From NCBI GenBank assembly GCA_031550695.1, contig JAVBOI010000002.1, positions 1-64,000 on the forward strand: a DNA stretch of 64,000 nt. Reading direction: 5' to 3'. Position numbers and translations under genes: made by a program. The stretch is from Frigididesulfovibrio sp031550695 (GTDB lineage Bacteria > Desulfobacterota > Desulfovibrionia > Desulfovibrionales > Desulfovibrionaceae). The notes beneath the pieces were generated by a model. That model made no database searches, was not told the origin of the DNA, and saw only the letters and a program-made list of their open reading frames with translations. Positions 62,008-64,000 of this stretch are shown piece by piece (positions within the stretch are counted from its first letter, which is position 1; each line of letters begins with the position of its first letter).

Positions 62008-62970
62008 ATGCGATTTGCCGTTGGTCTCGCAAGGGATGATGTGGAAAAGCGGCTCGAAGAGCACGGCATAGACCGCCGTCAATTCTTGAAATACTGTACC
62101 GCGGTGGCGGTCGCCATGGGCCTTGGTCCGGCCTTTGCGCCGGAAGTGGCCAGGGCGCTCACGGGGGGCGCGGGCAAACGGGCCTGCGTGGTGTATCTGC
62201 ACAACGCGGAATGCACCGGCTGCTCCGAAGCGCTGCTTCGCACCTCAGACCCCTACCTTGATGTTCTGCTGTTCGACGCCATTTCCCTGGAGTATCAGGA
62301 AACCATCATGGCGGCCGCGGGCGACGCCGCCGAAAAGGCGCTGCACGATGCCGTGAACAATCCCGACGGATTCGTGTGCATTGTTGAAGGCGGCATTCCC
62401 ACCGCCCTGGACGGCATTTACGGCAAGGTCTCCAACCACACCATGCTGTCCATCAACAAGGAAATTCTGCCCAAAGCCAAGGCGATCATCGCCTACGGCA
62501 CCTGCGCCGCTTACGGCGGCATCCAGGCGGCCAAGCCCAACCCCACCGGGGCAAAGGGCGTGAACGACGCCCTGGGTGACGCGGTCAAGGGCAAAGTGAT
62601 CAACATTCCCGGCTGTCCTCCCAACCCCATCAACATTGTCGGCACCATTGTCCATTACCTGAAAAACGGCACCGTGCCCGAGCTTGACGACGCCGGCCGC
62701 CCGGTGATGTTCTTCGGCAAATCCGTGCACGAGCAGTGCGAACGCCTGCCCCACTTCGAGGCCGGCGAATTCGCGGAATCCTTTGATTCCGAAGAAGCCC
62801 GCAAGGGATGGTGTCTTTACAATCTCGGCTGCAAAGGTCCCAGCACCTACAACAACTGTCCCTCGGCCAAGTTTAACGGCGTAAACTGGCCCGTGGCCGC
62901 CGGGCACCCCTGCATCGGTTGCAGCGAGCCCAATTTCTGGGATCAGATGTCACCTTTCTATGAAAGCTAA
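62008..62970 (+). CDS. hynB: Periplasmic [NiFe] hydrogenase small subunit
   Basis: The 320-residue subunit carries the three iron-sulfur clusters that move electrons from the active site. A Tat signal (DRRQFLKYC) and hydrophobic stretch end near ARALTGG. The mature part has the proximal-cluster ligands in AECTGCSEALLR, the GTCAAYGG and PGCPPNP blocks, and C-terminal cluster ligands in CERLPHFEAGEF, GWCLYNLGCKG and HPCIGCSEPNFWD. It closely resembles the remembered HynB of Desulfovibrio vulgaris. No C-terminal membrane anchor is present, so the enzyme is soluble. AAGGAGG precedes the ATG. Confidence 0.97.
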   Translation: MRFAVGLARDDVEKRLEEHGIDRRQFLKYCTAVAVAMGLGPAFAPEVARALTGGAGKRACVVYLHNAECTGCSEALLRTSDPYLDVLLFDAISLEYQETIMAAAGDAAEKALHDAVNNPDGFVCIVEGGIPTALDGIYGKVSNHTMLSINKEILPKAKAIIAYGTCAAYGGIQAAKPNPTGAKGVNDALGDAVKGKVINIPGCPPNPINIVGTIVHYLKNGTVPELDDAGRPVMFFGKSVHEQCERLPHFEAGEFAESFDSEEARKGWCLYNLGCKGPSTYNNCPSAKFNGVNWPVAAGHPCIGCSEPNFWDQMSPFYES

Positions 62971-62999
62971 CAGCGCAGCCTATCAGGGAGGAAAGCCTC

Positions 63000-64000
63000 A
63001 TGGCAGAAATAAAATCCAAGATTGACACTTCCTTTAACGGACCGATCGTGGTCGATCCGGTAACCCGCCTCGAAGGCCACCTGCGCATTGAAGTGGAGGT
63101 GACCGGCGGCAAGGTGAGCAAGGCCTACAGCTGCGGCACGCTCTTCCGCGGCCTGGAAACCATCCTTAAAGGGCGCGACCCGCGCGACGCCCAGCACATC
63201 ACCCAGCGCGCCTGCGGCGTGTGCACCTATACCCACGCGCTCGCTTCCACCCGGGCCGTGGACATGGCCGTGGGCGTGAAAATTCCGCCCCTGGCCGTGA
63301 TGCTGCGCAACCTGGTGCTGGCTTCGCAGTTCATGCACGACCACGTGGTGCACTTCTATCACCTGCACGCCCTTGACTTTGTGGACGTAGCCGACTGCCT
63401 TAAGGCCGATCCGGCCAAGGCCGCGAAAATCGCCTCCAGCATCTCCAGCCGGAAAACCACCACGGAAGACTTGAAAGCCGTGCAGGACCGCATAAAGAAG
63501 TACGTGGAAAGCGGCCAACTCGGCCACTTCACCAACGCCTACTTCCTGGGCGGCCACCCGGCCTACGTGCTTGAGCCGGAACTGAACCTGATCGCCACGG
63601 CCCACTACCTGGAAGCCCTGCACCTGCAGGTCAAGGCGGCCAGGGCCATGGCCATTATCGGCGGCAAAAACCCGCACCCGCAGTTTCTGCTGGTCGGCGG
63701 CGTGAGCTGCTACGACGCCCTCAAGCCCGAGAAGATCAAAGAATTCCTCGCGCTTGAAAAAGAAACCATCGCCTTCATCAACGAAGTGTACATCCCCGAT
63801 CTGCTGGCCGTCGCGGCCCAGTACAAGGATGTGGCCGGTTACGGCGGCACCACCAACTTCATCACCTTCGGCGAATACTGTTCCGACGACAGCAAGCGCG
63901 ACTCCGGCTTCTTCCAGCCGGGCGTGATCCACAACCGCGATCTCACAAAGGTTGTCCCCTATGATCCGGCCAAGATCACCGAAGAAGTGCGCCACAGCTG
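63000..64000 (+). CDS. hynA: Periplasmic [NiFe] hydrogenase large subunit (5' part)
   Basis: The frame opens at the ATG at 63000, after GGGAGG, and is uninterrupted to the window end (333 codons). IVVDPVTRLEGHLRIEVEV and QRACGVCTYTHALAS hold the first two active-site cysteines (R-x-C-G-x-C). The sequence then follows known HynA proteins: HDHVVHFYHLHALDFVDV and FTNAYFLGGHPAYVL. The C-terminal DPCxxC that would complete the site and tell [NiFe] from [NiFeSe] lies outside the window. The subunit is co-exported with HynB. 29 bases separate the two genes. Confidence 0.96.
   Translation, partial: MAEIKSKIDTSFNGPIVVDPVTRLEGHLRIEVEVTGGKVSKAYSCGTLFRGLETILKGRDPRDAQHITQRACGVCTYTHALASTRAVDMAVGVKIPPLAVMLRNLVLASQFMHDHVVHFYHLHALDFVDVADCLKADPAKAAKIASSISSRKTTTEDLKAVQDRIKKYVESGQLGHFTNAYFLGGHPAYVLEPELNLIATAHYLEALHLQVKAARAMAIIGGKNPHPQFLLVGGVSCYDALKPEKIKEFLALEKETIAFINEVYIPDLLAVAAQYKDVAGYGGTTNFITFGEYCSDDSKRDSGFFQPGVIHNRDLTKVVPYDPAKITEEVRHS

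Overview
The window looks like chromosome of a GC-rich sulfate-reducing deltaproteobacterium of the Desulfovibrio type. The clearest markers are a periplasmic [NiFe] hydrogenase with a Tat-exported small subunit (hynB, start of hynA), and a lactate-oxidation gene set consisting of a DRTGG/P-loop protein, an LldG/LutC-like LUD protein and a fused LldE-LldF iron-sulfur protein. A stand-alone IMP cyclohydrolase fits the same group. The assignment rests on remembered protein families and gene order, not on a database search.

Layout. 1-3.2 kb: small minus-strand genes (CYTH, ferritin-like, EVE) and gdhA. 3.6-5.5 kb: an amino-acid ABC permease and binding protein. 5.6-8.8 kb: ftsH-folP, facing an Rrf2 regulator. 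9.9-14.4 kb: an Hpt protein, then lepA-lepB-waaA. 14.6-17.5 kb, minus strand: sensor kinase, rdgB and tag, divergent from rimO. 19.3-23.7 kb: the lactate-oxidation genes, closed by a strong terminator. 24-36 kb: a chemotaxis receptor, hisD, purC, fabI, IMP cyclohydrolase, hflX, recD2 and asparaginase. 36.1-38.5 kb: a sigma-54 activator response regulator, a probable sigma-54-dependent structured RNA, and a cupin. 38.7-45.1 kb: a six-gene MoxR-type operon (DUF4129, DUF4350, MoxR, DUF58, SpoIIM-like, RDD). 45.6-49.1 kb: a DUF3300/DUF2950 pair and a HEAT-like protein. 49.5-57.6 kb: polA and a four-gene cell-surface cluster. 57.8-61.6 kb, minus strand: a flavoprotein, a D-2-hydroxyacid dehydrogenase and a UbiD-family decarboxylase. 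62-64 kb: hynB and the first third of a kilobase-plus of hynA, which runs off the window.

The most interesting locus is 37.63-38.02 kb. Directly downstream of a REC-AAA+-Fis sigma-54 activator lies a near-perfect -24/-12 promoter. Upstream-activator-like repeats sit about 100 bp before it. After it come about 160 nt with several hairpins and C-rich loops, ending in an intrinsic terminator. The arrangement resembles LuxO and Qrr1 of Vibrio and could be an undescribed sigma-54-controlled small RNA, or a short proline-rich peptide mRNA.

The window also carries several families of structured intergenic repeats that start immediately after stop codons, and an hflX gene whose only well-placed start codon is ATA. 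No tRNA, rRNA, CRISPR array, prophage or transposase was recognised.
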